Assembly (NCBI GenBank): GCA_034509735.1
Contig: JACGWO010000001.1
Span: 28,647,966-28,711,965 of the forward strand
Direction: 5' to 3'
DNA: 64,000 bases
From: Sesamum alatum
Taxonomy: Eukaryota > Streptophyta > Magnoliopsida > Lamiales > Pedaliaceae
A program made the translations under genes and the position numbers. Below the pieces are notes generated by a model. The model made no database searches. It worked only from the letters and a program-made list of their open reading frames with translations, and was not told the origin of the DNA. Positions 10,862 to 22,436 of this stretch are shown in pieces (the stretch's first letter is position 1; every line of letters begins with the position of its first letter).

Positions 10862-12278
10862 TGTCACAGGCGGACTCTCTTGTCGCAGCGGAATATCTCA
10901 TTTTCGCCCATGATGCCTCCCAGGTTGCACTCAACCTTCGACCGGCCTTCATCTATTCGAGTCCTAACGATATCCCCATCGTGTGTCTTCGACACTCACA
11001 GCTCACTAGCGCGACATTCGAACGCCTCCCTGTGCGGCACCTTGTGCCCGGCACTCGCCTATCTGAAATGCCCATGTTCACCAAGGGTCGCGGCCCGTAC
11101 GCCTTGCGTGTCTTCATGTCCGCCCCCAACTAGCTAGCTTGCCATCATTTATCTCGCCCACAATCTCGGGTCCTTTCGATACATCTCGCAATGGCTCGGA
11201 GCATCCTCGCTCCTTCTCGGCAGTATGGGCCATTCTTGCCCACAACGCCCATCGTATGCTCAACCTTCACTCGGTACATCACCAGCGCATGTCTTCACCA
11301 TGCCCATCTCGTATGCCTCGCCCGAGTAGGACAACTTCACAAGTCCGTGGCCCAATCCGGATGCCAATATCTCACATCATTCCCACAAGGCATGCCCAAC
11401 ATCCCCTCTTGCCTTTTGGCGTGGCCTCACAATTTGTCACCTAGCGGCATCGCCCCACGACCGCATATCTTAGCCAACAGACCCCCATGAATGGTTAGAA
11501 CCCAATAGCGCATGTCAGGAGTTAGCTCACGAGGTCTTAGAGTGCTTTTCTTGATCGCTCATTCGGCCTAGAGGTGTTGCCCCTGATTACCCGCAGCCCG
11601 CGGGGCAACCTTGCGCATGGCATGGAACCTCTCGACCCTTTTCTTGCCCAACGTAGGCTATCCTGGCCCTACGCCGCCCGTCCGGTTCCCATACCTTTCG
11701 GGGACTTTAGCCCTCCCTTTGAGGTGCCTAAAGCCGGCCCTTGGAGGCCCCAACATGCCCCCAAGGGTTGCTCATTTAGTGCCTTGCTGCACGGGGAAGG
11801 CTGGCTGGAGCTCACCACTGCATGCCCCCCTTATAATAGGCTTAAAAACATGTTCCCTTATTCCAGCAGTAGACATTATTTCGTCGTCGTTTCCTACTCA
11901 ATCGGAACTTTCTAACTTTGAAACTTGGTGGAGATGTTCCCAACACTCCATGGAACTCACCAGTGAAACAGTTTTCCAAATCTCCAAGTATAAGCACTCT
12001 GCTTCACACATCATTCTCCTGCTCGCGCACAGGATGGCGCCCGGTAGTCGCCCTTATAACTCCGTGCCCAAACGTTCATGAAACAACTTCATACCTGGCG
12101 GATCGCATCCTTACACATCAAGGAAGTTCCCATATGAAAAGTATTGCAATTCCCAATCGGTAAGAGTCTCTGCTCACTTGCCGTTTGTGCACCTGCATGC
12201 CGGCCGGCATCCCCTTACCGCGCGCACGTCCTTCGCAAGTCACTGCCGACCTTCTTGGCTAAGGGGCGGCAGGTGACA
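10862..12278 (-). repeat. 3' LTR of the non-autonomous element
   Basis: 1417 bases. It aligns with 14300-14887 and then 24600-25242, except for the block 11557-11870, which is replaced in the other LTR by an unrelated sequence of about 130 bases (about 24710-24840). Confidence 0.88.
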
Positions 12279-12291
12279 TTCTGCCCCACTC
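12279..12291 (-). other. Polypurine tract of the non-autonomous element
   Basis: On the minus strand GAGTGGGGCAGAA directly precedes the LTR start TGTCACC. This is the expected plus-strand priming site for reverse transcription. Confidence 0.7.
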
Positions 12292-12495
12292 GATCTGTTG
12301 ACGTCCTCGTCAACACATACACAAAGAATTGAAGTGTATGCAGTGCCCGATATCCATCTCTAATATCCCGCTACACCAGACCGACCTCCGGCTCTTTCGA
12401 GCCCTTCGATGTGAGTGCCCTTTAGCACAACACTTTTTCTCCACACCAATGGTGCCTCGTCTGCATCCCATTGTGCCTGATCAACACAAGTGAAA

Positions 12496-13000
12496 GTCCG
12501 TGTACTTCGTCTACACCCTCTTCCTCTGATTGGTGGTTAGCTCCCCACGAATAGTGTCGCAATGCACCCAATTCGAACAAGAAAACTCAGGTCGGAAGTC
12601 TGTACACTCATTCTGCACTCTCTTCCTCGGTAGCTGGGTCGCTTCCCACAAATATAGTGCCTCAATGCACTCCATTTCTCACTGAAAACTCCAGTTGGAA
12701 GTCTGTGTACGCTTCTACACTCTCTTCCTCATTTGTCGCCTCAACTGATGGTTTGCCCCCACGAGTAGTGTCTCAATACACTCAACTCCACAGGCCCGAA
12801 GTCTATGTCGTATCACTGCACTCTCTTCTGTGACTGCCGGGTAGCAAACTGTGCCGCAAGTTTGTCAAGTGTGCCATTCAGAACTGTGTCGTCTCTCAAA
12901 ACAGTGCCTCATATACACCTGAATTGATCTGGAACTGGTCAAGCTTGAAGTCTGTGCGTGTTGTTCGCACTCTCTCCCCCACTCGATGTGTTGTCGTCCT
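12496..13000. repeat. Tandem repeats of about 102 bp
   Basis: Degenerate units begin with gtctgtgtac-like text at 12496, 12598, 12701 and 12801, and a fifth at 12950 after a longer spacing. Each holds a variant of cactctcttcctc and of ccccacgaatagtgtc. They fill part of the non-coding interior of the non-autonomous element. Internal tandem repeats without coding are common in such elements. Confidence 0.75.
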
Positions 13001-14283
13001 CGACAAGCACGAAATCCGCCTCTGCAGTGACCACATTTAACCCAACTTGGAAGCACTTGGGCCTCGCCCAACTTCGGAACCACGTAGCTCATGGGTTCGG
13101 ATTCTCGCCCAAAGAGTCCTCTTGACTCAGCACAAAGGTTGGGGTCGTCTCCCCAACTGACCGCAGGATTCGGACTTAAAGTCCCACCCCGACCGCAGGA
13201 TGAGGATTTTCACTTCCCCACCCGACAACACCATGCCGCTCATGGTGCAATGGAGCCCGATGCTCCTCTCAATTCTCAACTCGGTTGTCCCCCTCGGAAA
13301 TCCTTAGACCAAAGAGCCCACATATGGTATCAGAACATCTTCAAGGAACGTTCTCATTTCAACTCAGCTGTGCTCCCAGTGAGCACACAACACTGCTTAG
13401 TGGCCTTTCATCCACTCAAGCTTCGGACAAGTTGCCATAAATCACACATAACGGATCTCTGCCCTCTGGCTCTTGAAGCACGTCGTCTTTTCACTGTGAC
13501 GCACCCCCATCTGCTCACGAGAACTTCATCCCACATTTTCGCTCTGCCCAGACACATTCGACTCTTCTCATTTTTACCACATGCAACTCTATCCGCATAG
13601 GGGTCTAGGCTTCCACTCCTTGCAACCCCAAGGATGGCTTGCTCTCATGCACCTTATGTGCAACTGTGCCTCAGCACCTCAACACTCAGCTCGTCCTTCC
13701 CCGCTGGAAGATTTCTCAACACGGTGGTACTTCGCCCACCAAACGGCCTCAACGCCTTGATCGTCTCCTGACTTGTGGCATTTCCGCACACATGATTGCT
13801 AACAGCGCAATCGTGGCTCTCGCAGTCCACCCGACACATTGGCATGTCCCCCTCTCGCATAGGGAAATCAAGATGAATTCTGAAAATCTAATTTCCTTCT
13901 TCGTCAAAAAAAAAAAAATTCGGACCGGTTGACAGCTTGCCCAAACGTATGCATTGCTCTGCACAACTGCCAACCCACAACAACAATCTCAAGTCGGACC
14001 GTAACTACTCAATCACTGAAGCAGCCCAAACGCGCGCAAAGGGACACCACCGATTCCTCATTCTGTGGGGGACATCCCCCAAAATCATTCCGTCTTACAA
14101 TCGGCTTACTGAAGCATTTTAAAGCTCAACGCAGCAAACCTACACATCTGTGCCGTAATCCGATCTGATTCTGTCTCAAAACGGCCTCAACTCGCCTCAA
14201 ATCGCCTCTACCTGCCGTAGAGCTCGTGTGCCACACTTCTCCTTCAAGTGCGCACTTCGTCCTCTGGGAGCCCGGGATTATCC
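13001..14283. other. Non-coding interior of the non-autonomous element
   Basis: No gag, protease, integrase or reverse transcriptase motif is seen on either strand. The open frames here run opposite to the element and have no domain. An A-run lies near 13906-13918. Confidence 0.6.
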
Positions 14284-14297
14284 AGGCTCTGATACCA
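14284..14297 (-). other. Primer binding site, initiator tRNA-Met
   Basis: The minus strand reads TGGTATCAGAGCCT, the usual plant LTR-element site complementary to the 3' end of initiator tRNA-Met. It is two bases from the LTR end. It fixes the element's orientation and identifies the right LTR as the 5' LTR. Confidence 0.9.
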
Positions 14298-14299
14298 AC

Positions 14300-14887
14300 T
14301 GTCACGGACGGACTCTCTTGTCGCAGCGGAATATCTCATTTTCGCCCGTGATGCCTCTCAGGTTGCACTCAACCTTCGATCGGCCTTCATCCATTCGAGT
14401 CCTAACGGTATCCCCGCCGTGCGTCTTCGACACTTGCAGCTCAGTAACACGACATTCGAACGCCTCCCTGTGCGGCACTTTGTGCCCGACACTCGCCTAT
14501 CCGAAATGCCCATGTTCGCCGAGGGTTGCGGCCCGCACGCCTTGCGTGTCTTCATGTCCGCCCCCAACTAGTTAGCTTGCAATCATGTATCTCGCCCACA
14601 ATCTCAGGTCCTTTCGATACATCTCGCAATGGCTCGGAGCATCCTCGCTCCTTCTCGGCACTATGGGCTATTCTTGCCCACAACGCCCATCGCATGCTCA
14701 ACGTTCACTCGGTACATCACCAGCGCATGTCTTCACCATGCCCGTCTCGTATGCCTCGCCCGAGTAGGACAACTTCACAAGTTCGTGGCCCAATCTGGAT
14801 GCCAATATCTCACATCAATCCCACACGGCATGCCCAACCTGCTTTCTTGCCTTTCGGCTTGGCCTCACAATTTGTCCACCTAGCGGC
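14300..14887 (-). repeat. 5' LTR of the non-autonomous element, part 1
   Basis: This is the portion of the right LTR left of the copia insertion. It matches 10862-11443 with a few per cent differences. Its last five bases, gcggc, are the target duplication of the copia element. Confidence 0.88.
14883..14887. repeat. Target site duplication GCGGC, left copy
   Basis: gcggc precedes the element and recurs at 24595-24599. The uninterrupted LTR at 11438-11447 reads tagcggcatcgcc, with one gcggc. Confidence 0.93.
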
Positions 14888-17022
14888 TGAAGGACAAGCG
14901 GATCCGCCCAGGAGCGCGAGCGGAAGCGAGAAAAGCGAGAAATTGCGTAAATTTAAATCAAATTCAAAATACGTGAATCCCAAGGGGTGTACCCTTGGGT
15001 GCTCAACCGGGCGTTCGATGTAGGATGTGTAAATATTAAAACATATATTTAAACACATAGGGCATAGATATACAAATGAAATCAATCAAAGCGTAATAAA
15101 CCGTTACCTTTGATTGTTTAGCGTATGCTCCCGGCTACTAGCGTTGTTCCTTCTCCGGAATGCTCACGAAATCCAAACGTATGGATTCTCCAAAGGTGAT
15201 CCACACCACACCGGAAGAAACACACGTTCTTCTTGCTAGAAAAGAACGGGTTTAGGAAGGAATCGGTTTAAGAGAAGAACACTATGAATTAGTGTTCTCT
15301 TAAACTTACTTTGTTCTTCTTCTTGATTCAAAATCAAGTGAAGAACACAAGTGTAAGAGAGGAGGGAGCACCAAATTTTGAGAGAGAGGAGAGGTTTTTT
15401 GTCTTCTCTTTTTCCTAGAAAAAGATGAATAATGAATCACTTATGCTAGGTGTTGTATATTCTAATTATTGGAATGTGTCTAGGTTCATCCAAGGATGTC
15501 TAGATTCATTCCAATCAATCACCATCAATTCTTCAATCAAGCCTACCAAAATTTATGGTATGATCAAATCATACCAAAAGGGAAGAGCTTGATTGGAGTT
15601 GATTTGTCTCTTTCCAAAAGAGATAAGTCAACATACGCATGCAACATGGTTGATTTTGCTTCCTCCAAGGAAGCATGTCGGCTATGTTTAATTAAGGGAA
15701 GAAGTCCAACTTCTTCCTATTCCAAATTAGGAATTATTTCTCCTCTCGGGTATAATTTAACGGACCGGGTTTTATCGTAATCCAATTACGACGAACCCAA
15801 TATTAAATCTAATTTAATGTCCACTTAAATTATTCCCGTTGATCTTTTAATCCAATTAAATGAAAGCCCGATACAATATCGGCCCGTCCATCCAATGGAC
15901 TTTCCCTTAAGTAATCCAATTACTTATTTTATCCTTCGAGATTGACTCCAAGTCGATCTCTCAACCTCCTCGGTGATTTGTGTGTGACCCTTTAGGTTCA
16001 CCCTCAGCTAGACTTGGGCCCGTGTCCCACAAGGGCCCGTTACCATGGGTGGCCGTCTAGCAACGGTCCATGGCACTAGAGACTAGGTGAATTGGCGTGA
16101 ACATTTAGGCGCCGATTCCGTACGGGTACGATCCTTCCGTCTACCGTCTCCCGGCCTTAGTCTAGGGCATGGAATTGGGCGTCGGTTCCCATCCTTGACT
16201 AGGCATCTATGCTTAATACTCGAGACCACGTATGCTTCATTGCGTCGAGACAGGAAACCATTCCCTGTTCGACCAACCACTGTGGCCACAGCTTCAAACA
16301 GCATGAACGTGTCTCCGAGTGCATAGGAGATACCTCTGTCACATACTGACAGGGGACGGATCCTCTTTTTGGAATCCACCGTCCTCGCTACACATTCTGA
16401 CTGCACTGGACAAGGCTTATGATAATCATCTTACAGAATGATTACCTCTCGCCAGATCCAAGATACAGCCATCCTGTGCACGCGACTGCCATGATCCCTC
16501 AAGTCTGAGGATTACTCCCGTACTATCGGAACCGGGGAAAACCAATCATACGACCAAGCCTCCAAGGCTTCCATATGATGATCTCCGCGAGTCAATCCAG
16601 TCGGCTCGACCCCAGTCGACCAACCCATCAAGATCGTGTAGGCGTCCCACGCCTGTCGCCGATGAAACACGGCACTCATCCAATGAACACGACTCTTGAC
16701 GCAAGTCTCAATAGGACTCTCGATGCCCTGTCTCGAGGTCCTCGACTTGGAACGTTTCAGGCCCAACTCTTAATCAGTTGGTTTCATGACCACCATCCAA
16801 TGCGTGGCCCAATTGCACGAGTTGTTATCCATGGTCTGTGGGCTTTGTTGCGATATAAGTTAAACACCATTTTAACAAATGTAAGATGAGCGCAACAAAG
16901 AAGGTACCATTGGTGACGAACACTCATCTTATTCATCACATAATAATATTACATTCACATCAAGTTGTCGGATAGGTTACAAATTGCCAAACCTATTGGC
17001 TTTCTGGTCACCTATTCCAACG
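14888..17022 (-). repeat. 3' LTR of the copia element
   Basis: It is nearly identical to 22437-24594. The outermost base at 17022 is g where the other copy has a, so the usual CA end is mutated here. A 23-base stretch present near 23010-23032 is absent from this copy (near 15460). Confidence 0.92.
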
Positions 17023-17033
17023 ATCTCCCACTT
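17023..17033 (-). other. Polypurine tract of the copia element
   Basis: The minus strand reads AAGTGGGAGAT directly before the 3' LTR. Confidence 0.75.
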
Positions 17034-17046
17034 GACCTAAAGCCAA

Positions 17047-18027
17047 TCACCCATTGACCTCGAACCTCTTATTCAGATGGTGAGTATGGGCAACTTGCGA
17101 CATGGGCTTAGCAAGTGGATCTGCTATGTTTTCTGCGGAGCTGACTCGGTCCAACCGAACGTCACTCCTGCTATCCATCTCTCTAAGCAGATGGTAGCGT
17201 CTAAGAATATGCTTGGATCGTGATGAGATCTCGGTTCCTTTGCTACCGCTATCGCCCCGTTGTTATCATAAAAGATAATTACAGGCTTAGCAATGGTGGG
17301 TACTACATCCAACCCTTGGATGTAGCTCATCAACCAAACCACTCCTTAGCAACTTCCAAAGCCGCTATGCATTCAAAACTCTATAGTGGAGTCCGCCGTA
17401 GTAGCCTGCTTGGAACCCTTCCAAGTAACCACGCCACCATTTAGTCTAAATACAAAACCAGACTGAGACTTGGCATCATCGTCATCCGACTGGAAGCTAG
17501 TGTCGCTATAGCCTTCCAGTATCAAATCTCCACCGCCGTAGCTCAAGAACATGTCCTTAGTCCTTTTCAGGTACTTTAGGATAGTCTTGACTGCACTCCA
17601 GTGTGCCTCCCCGGCACACAACTGATATCGGCTAGTTACGCTTAAAGCGAAAGCCACGTCAGGTCTAGTGCTCTGAACAGCATACTGTATGCTGCCTACG
17701 GCTGAAGCATAGGGGATGTCCAACATCCTTTTTAAGCTCCTCATCAGTCTTAGGAGACTGCTTCTTGGATATCTTAATTCCATGCCTCATAGGAAGGAAT
17801 CCTCGTTTTGAGTTCTCCATCTTGAATCTCTTCAAGACTATCTCAATGTACGAGGACTGGGCCATTCCTAACATCCTTCTAGATCTATCCCTGTAGATCT
17901 TGATGCCAAGGATGTAGGATGCCTCGCCCATATCCTTCATGGAGAATTGCATTGACAGCCAAGCTTTAGTGGTACCCAACATCTTAGCATCATTCCCAAT
18001 GAGCAAGATGTCATCCACGTAAAGCAC
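17047..18027 (-). pseudogene. Copia reverse transcriptase C-terminal part and RNase H
   Basis: The frame opens with LYVDDILLIGND, the catalytic YVDD of reverse transcriptase. It runs through SMKDMGEASYILGIKI and the connection region to a frameshift near 17740. RNase H follows with LKYLKRTKDMFL, VVTWKGSKQATTADST and, after another break near 17360, FYDNNGAIAVAKEP. The end, NIADPLAKPMS, leads to a stop at 17047-17049, about 14 bases from the polypurine tract. This part would copy element RNA into DNA and remove the RNA strand. At least two frameshifts prevent one continuous protein. Confidence 0.9.
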
Positions 18028-18707
18028 CAGAAACGCAACTGAGCTCCCACTGATCTTCTTGTATACACAAGGATCGGACTCGTTCTTGATGAAATCATAT
18101 CCCCGTATGACTTCATCAAAACGTATGTTCTAGCTTTGGGTTTAACCCCTTTTGGTGGATCTGCTAGGGTCCAAACCTTGTTTGTACCCATCGAGTCCAT
18201 CTCGGATTTCATGGCCTCAAGCCACTTGTCCGAATCGATGTTCGACATCGCTTCTCCGTACGTCTTTGGATCATTATCCAACTGACTGGTCAGGCCCAGA
18301 AATCCATACCTATCAGGTGCATAGGATACTCTGGCCGACCTACGGAGGACTGGAACAATATCAGTGGGAACTTCAGGCTCAGATGTCACTGCCGCCTCTT
18401 GGGGTTCCTCACTTGATTCCTCAAGGAGCACCTCATCGCGTCGACTATCCGATGGAAAACCTTTTTCCAAGAACACTGTGTTTCGCGAGACAAAAACCTT
18501 TTGCTCGGAGGGATCATAGAAATAATACCCCGCAGTTTCTTTCGGATAGCCAATGAACCTGCATAAACTAGACCTCGAGTCCAGTTTATCTCCCACTAAT
18601 CTCTTGACATATGCGGGGCAACCCCACACTTTCAAGTATTTGTAGGAGGCAAGCTTGCCATGCCATATCTCATATGGCGTCTGGGATACCCTTTTAGATG
18701 GCGCCAA
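17937..18707 (-). pseudogene. Copia integrase C-terminus joined to a deleted reverse transcriptase
   Basis: 256 codons. The first part, SQTPYEIWHGKLASYKYLKV with CPAYVK and FIGYP, is the standard integrase C-terminal region of plant copia elements. The second part starts reverse transcriptase: KWLEAMKSEMDSMG and VWTLADPPKGVKP. Directly after this the text becomes, in another frame, FDEVIRGYDFIKNE (about 18125 downward). In intact elements that stretch lies well over 100 residues further on. The segment with the first catalytic Asp of the reverse transcriptase is therefore deleted, and the junction is also out of frame. The enzyme cannot work. Confidence 0.88.
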
Positions 18708-19354
18708 GTTTCAAAATTTTGGCCGGCGTCTCAAGAGCGTATCCCCAGAAGGAAAGGGGTAGTTCGGTAAAACTCATCATGGATCGGACCATGTCCAACA
18801 AGGTCCGATTCCTCCTTTCAGACACACCATTAAGCTGCGGTGTTCCAGGAGGGGTCCACTGAGAGAGAATCCCATTCTCTTTTAGATAATCAGTAAAACT
18901 CACCACTCAAATACTCTCCACCTCGGTCCGACCGAAGGGCTTTGATCTTTCGACCGGTTTGGTTCTCTACTTCAAGTCTGTATTCCTTAAACCTTCCAAA
19001 GGCTTCAGACTTGTACCTCATCAGGTAAACATAACCATACCGTGAGTGATCATCGGTAAAGGTTATGAAGTACGAGTACCCACCTCTAGCTTGAGTATTT
19101 AGTGGACCACAGACATCTGTATGGATCAAATCCAACAGACCACTGGCTAGCGTACTTTGTCCAACAAAGGGTTTCTTGGTCATCTTTCCCTTTAGACAGG
19201 ATTCGCAGGTCGGTAGGTTGTCCAAATCGTCTATTTCTAGACTCTTTGAGTCCACCAACCTTTTTATCCTATCTTTAGAGATATGACCTAACCTCGCATG
19301 CCATATCTGTGCGTTATTATGATCATCACGTTTTCGTTTGTGTTCTGCAGTCAT
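18694..19354 (-). pseudogene. Copia integrase zinc and catalytic core, frameshifted
   Basis: The block opens with the pre-integrase zinc-binding region: WHARLGHISKDRIKRLV, then CESCLKGK. The catalytic core follows: LIHTDVCGPL (first Asp), FTDDHSRYGYVYL (second Asp), SDRGGEYLSGEF. A frameshift near 18895-18905 separates it from DYLKENGILSQWTPPGTPQ and GVSERRNRTLLDM, which holds the catalytic Glu. It would insert element DNA into the genome. Upstream, a shift and a stop near 19355-19377 separate it from gag-protease. Confidence 0.9.
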
Positions 19355-19377
19355 AATCTAATTAGACTGTTGAAGTA

Positions 19378-20616
19378 TTACAGACCGTTGACCAATGTAC
19401 CAAGCAAATGAGAAATACCATCTTTGATAATGAAAAAACCGTTTTTATTGATGGTAAATTCATATCCCTCCTTTTCAAGGACCGGGATGGAAACAATGTT
19501 TTCAATCATGCTAGGTACATAGAAACAGTCGTTCAGTACAATCCTAACATGACTACTAATGGCTAACTCTAGTGATCCTACGGCCTCCGCAGCAACGGCC
19601 TTGCCATCGCCTAGCCTCAGGATCATCTCATCCTTGGTTAGCCTTCTGCTTCTTTGCAGTGCCTGCAGATCATTGCAGATGTGAGCACCACACCCGGTAT
19701 CCAATACCCATGAAGCAGAATTAGTAATCATATTAACTTCAACCACAAACACACCTAGGTTGGAGAGGAGTTGTGGGCACTCCCTCTTCCAATGCCATTT
19801 CCCTTGGTAATGCATGCAGACATCATTTGCCTTGGACCGCTGAGAACCACGGGCCTTCCCTTTCCCTTTGCTCGGTCCAACCGGAGCAACAGGGATGCCC
19901 GGAGCGTGAGCAGGGGCCACAACCGTCTTTCCTTTGCCCTTTTTCCTCTTCCAGCGTCCGGCCCTCTTGCCATTCGCCTTGGAGGTCGAAGCCTCTCCTA
20001 TCAATACCGCCGGCGCCGACTTGTGGGTCGTTGCCTCGTATTGGACCAGCATGTTGATCAACACATGAATAGACTTCTCAAGTCCGTTCATGTTGTAGTT
20101 TACAACAAACGGGTCATAGGATGGAGGAAGCGACTGGAGGATCACGTCAATGTACGTGTCATTGTTAAGCCCAGCTTTAAGGTCCTCGAGTTTCTCCACT
20201 AGGGAGAGCATCTTGACCCCATGACTCTGTACAGACGCTCCTTCAGCGAGCTTGGTGCCAAAGAATGCTTTTGTGGCGGCATATCTAATATGCCTATCCG
20301 GAACCGCACAAACCTCGTTCATGCGGATCATTATGGCGGAGACGTTGTCCAGCCTCTCATACTGCTTCTGGATGTCGTTAGACATCGAAGCCAGTATGAT
20401 ACTGCGTACTTTCCGGTTGTCCTCATGCCATTTCTCGAACGTCAAACGTTCTTCAGGCGTGGACCCCTCCGGTAAGTCGCTCGGTGGCGGCTCGTCCAAG
20501 ACGTAGCCTTGGTTCTCGAAACCGAGGACAATCCTCAGGTTTCTCAGCCAGTCCGAGTAGTTCGTTCCGTTGAATTTGTTAGTCTCAAGAATCATGGTTA
20601 ACAGGTTCTTAGACAT
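19378..20616 (-). pseudogene. Copia gag and protease, 412 codons
   Basis: An open frame starts with MSKNLLTMILETNKFNG and TNYSDWLRNLRIVL, the N-terminal gag signature of plant copia elements. Gag (residues 1 to about 290) forms the particle and binds RNA. Its zinc knuckle reads CMHYQGKWHWKREC, so the second Cys of the CX2CX4HX4C pattern is Tyr. Protease follows with WVLDTGCGAHICND, holding the catalytic Asp in DTG (about residue 308). The frame is intact to the stop but is cut off from integrase by a shift and a stop. Although open, it is a piece of a defective polyprotein. Confidence 0.88.
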
Positions 20617-22420
20617 ATCTACATTATTAAAAAATGTAAAGCAGAAATTAGCAGATGATGGTAATATTATTGTTCAAGTTGAAGACTTGGTCTTTTAGTC
20701 TTTAACCCTCCCACTATTTATACGAAAGTCCGCCACTCTCAAGCGGAGTTTCGGGAAACCATTTCCTAGTGGGCTTGGGATCTACAAGCGTAATCTCCAT
20801 GCCCCGCTTTTACGATTCACATGAAGAAGACCTTGTGGGAGATATCTAATATCATTCTCATCCAATGAGATTCCCAAGATATTTTGCCTCACCTATTCAC
20901 ATGGTCCCGAGGACTCCAAGCGAACCATGTTACTCAGTGTTGGGCCCGACCCATCAACCAAATCATGCCTCAAACTGTCGCCCCCCACGACTCGTGAGAC
21001 AGGGAAACAGCGATGGCAGTCTTTTTGTTCACAATAATAGTGCAGCTTTCCCCTAGTCCAAGTGTGCCACGACTCGTGAGACCATACTTGGGTAGTGGTA
21101 GCTTCCTCACCACATTGCTGTGGATGGAAGGCTCGGACAGACCAAAATACCATTTTGATCCAAGTCCGTTCTGGGCCTAATATTTAATTTGGTCCAACCA
21201 AATGAGAGTTTGTGTGTGACCGAGACCTCATCACATTATTGTGTTTTAGCATGCATAAATATCCAATATTTAAAGCGATAAATAAAAAACGCCGCATGCA
21301 TAAAACATAGCATACCCCTGTTAGGATGATTACAAGCCCAACCTATGCGACCCACTGAGCCCGCAGTGAGTCTATGGTCTGTCTAGGGTGGTCCTAAATT
21401 ATTACAATAGTAATATACCCATTGTCATTCCAATGGGCCTTGTAGTGCTCTTATTTCACGCCTTGATGCTCCTCCTTGGGGTCTCCGACTCCAATTGCTT
21501 GTTAAAATTGAAACCTCACCAATCTTATCTACTCTCATTACAACTGAAAGTAATACATCGGTAATAAAGAAAACAAGCCTTAACATCATGAGGCTGAAAA
21601 ATACGGGAGATGATAGTCCCAAAAACAAGAGGCATGCAGGCCCCACCCAACAGAAAATAAATAAACATTCATTCATCCATACACAAGGTCTAGGGCGTTG
21701 TGATCATCCCATGTTGATTCCATCAACTCACATAATATAATTATTCCAAATAATCATGCATAAATAACCAATGGATATTCCAAATACCCAAGTGATGTCC
21801 AACATCACAAAAGCATAAATATACAAATAATATGCAAAATTCAAATTTGAAATTTAATGGACATTTTAAACAATGCATCCAATGCATGTATTAATCCCAA
21901 ATTAATTAAGCAAATTTAATTCAAGGAATAATCCAATTATCCCAAAATCAAAAATGCAAAATTAACATATTTTCAGAATATTGTGCAGAAAATACAGAAA
22001 ATCGAATTTTCCGGAAAAAGTCGAAAAAACGGCACAAAACGCCCAGCCGTTGTGCTGGCCGGCCGCCGCGCGCACAGGGTAGCGCGCGCGCTGTGCCACG
22101 CGCTGGCCCTCGGCCAGCAGCGGCCGGCTGCGCACAGCGCGCGCGCGCGTAGGCGCCCGCCTGCGCGCGGCCACTGTCGGCCCGACCAAATTTTTTTTTT
22201 TTTAAACTGTTTCAGCACAATAATATTAATATTATTCTGAAAATAAGCATGCAATTTTAGATCCAATCTAACAAAATTAAGCATGCCAAAAGTCCATTAA
22301 ATCCAAACAATTGAATCATCATATTATTCATATATTTATGTAATCTAACATGCCCATAAAGCCATTTAAAAGCAAGTAGATCATGCCAAAGACATAGATC
22401 TATGCCCCTTACATCGAACC
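20617..22420 (-). other. Long untranslated leader of the copia element
   Basis: 1.8 kb between primer site and gag without coding. Mostly AT-rich, but 22040-22190 is extremely GC-rich and strongly self-complementary. Confidence 0.7.
22082..22146. repeat. GC-rich hairpin in the copia leader
   Basis: The arm gcgcgcgcgctgtgc (22082-22096) has its exact reverse complement at 22132-22146. Between them lies a smaller hairpin, ctggcc-ctc-ggccag (22103-22117). In the element's RNA this would be a very stable stem, possibly a packaging or dimerisation structure; that role is inference. Confidence 0.7.
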
Positions 22421-22434
22421 GGGCTCCGATACCA
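22421..22434 (-). other. Copia primer binding site, initiator tRNA-Met
   Basis: The minus strand reads TGGTATCGGAGCCC, two bases after the 5' LTR end. It differs by one base from the common TGGTATCAGAGCC. Confidence 0.9.
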
Positions 22435-22436
22435 CT

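Noticed and set aside
11574..12163. Overlapping frames inside the left LTR of the non-autonomous element
   Set aside because: They lie in an LTR and are not conserved in the other LTR.
13091..13600. 169-codon plus-strand frame in the non-autonomous element
   Set aside because: It is antisense to the element and has no domain; GC-rich chance frame.
21962..22284. Arg/Ala-rich frames over the GC-rich copia leader
   Set aside because: They reflect the GC hairpin; the leader of an LTR element is untranslated at this place.
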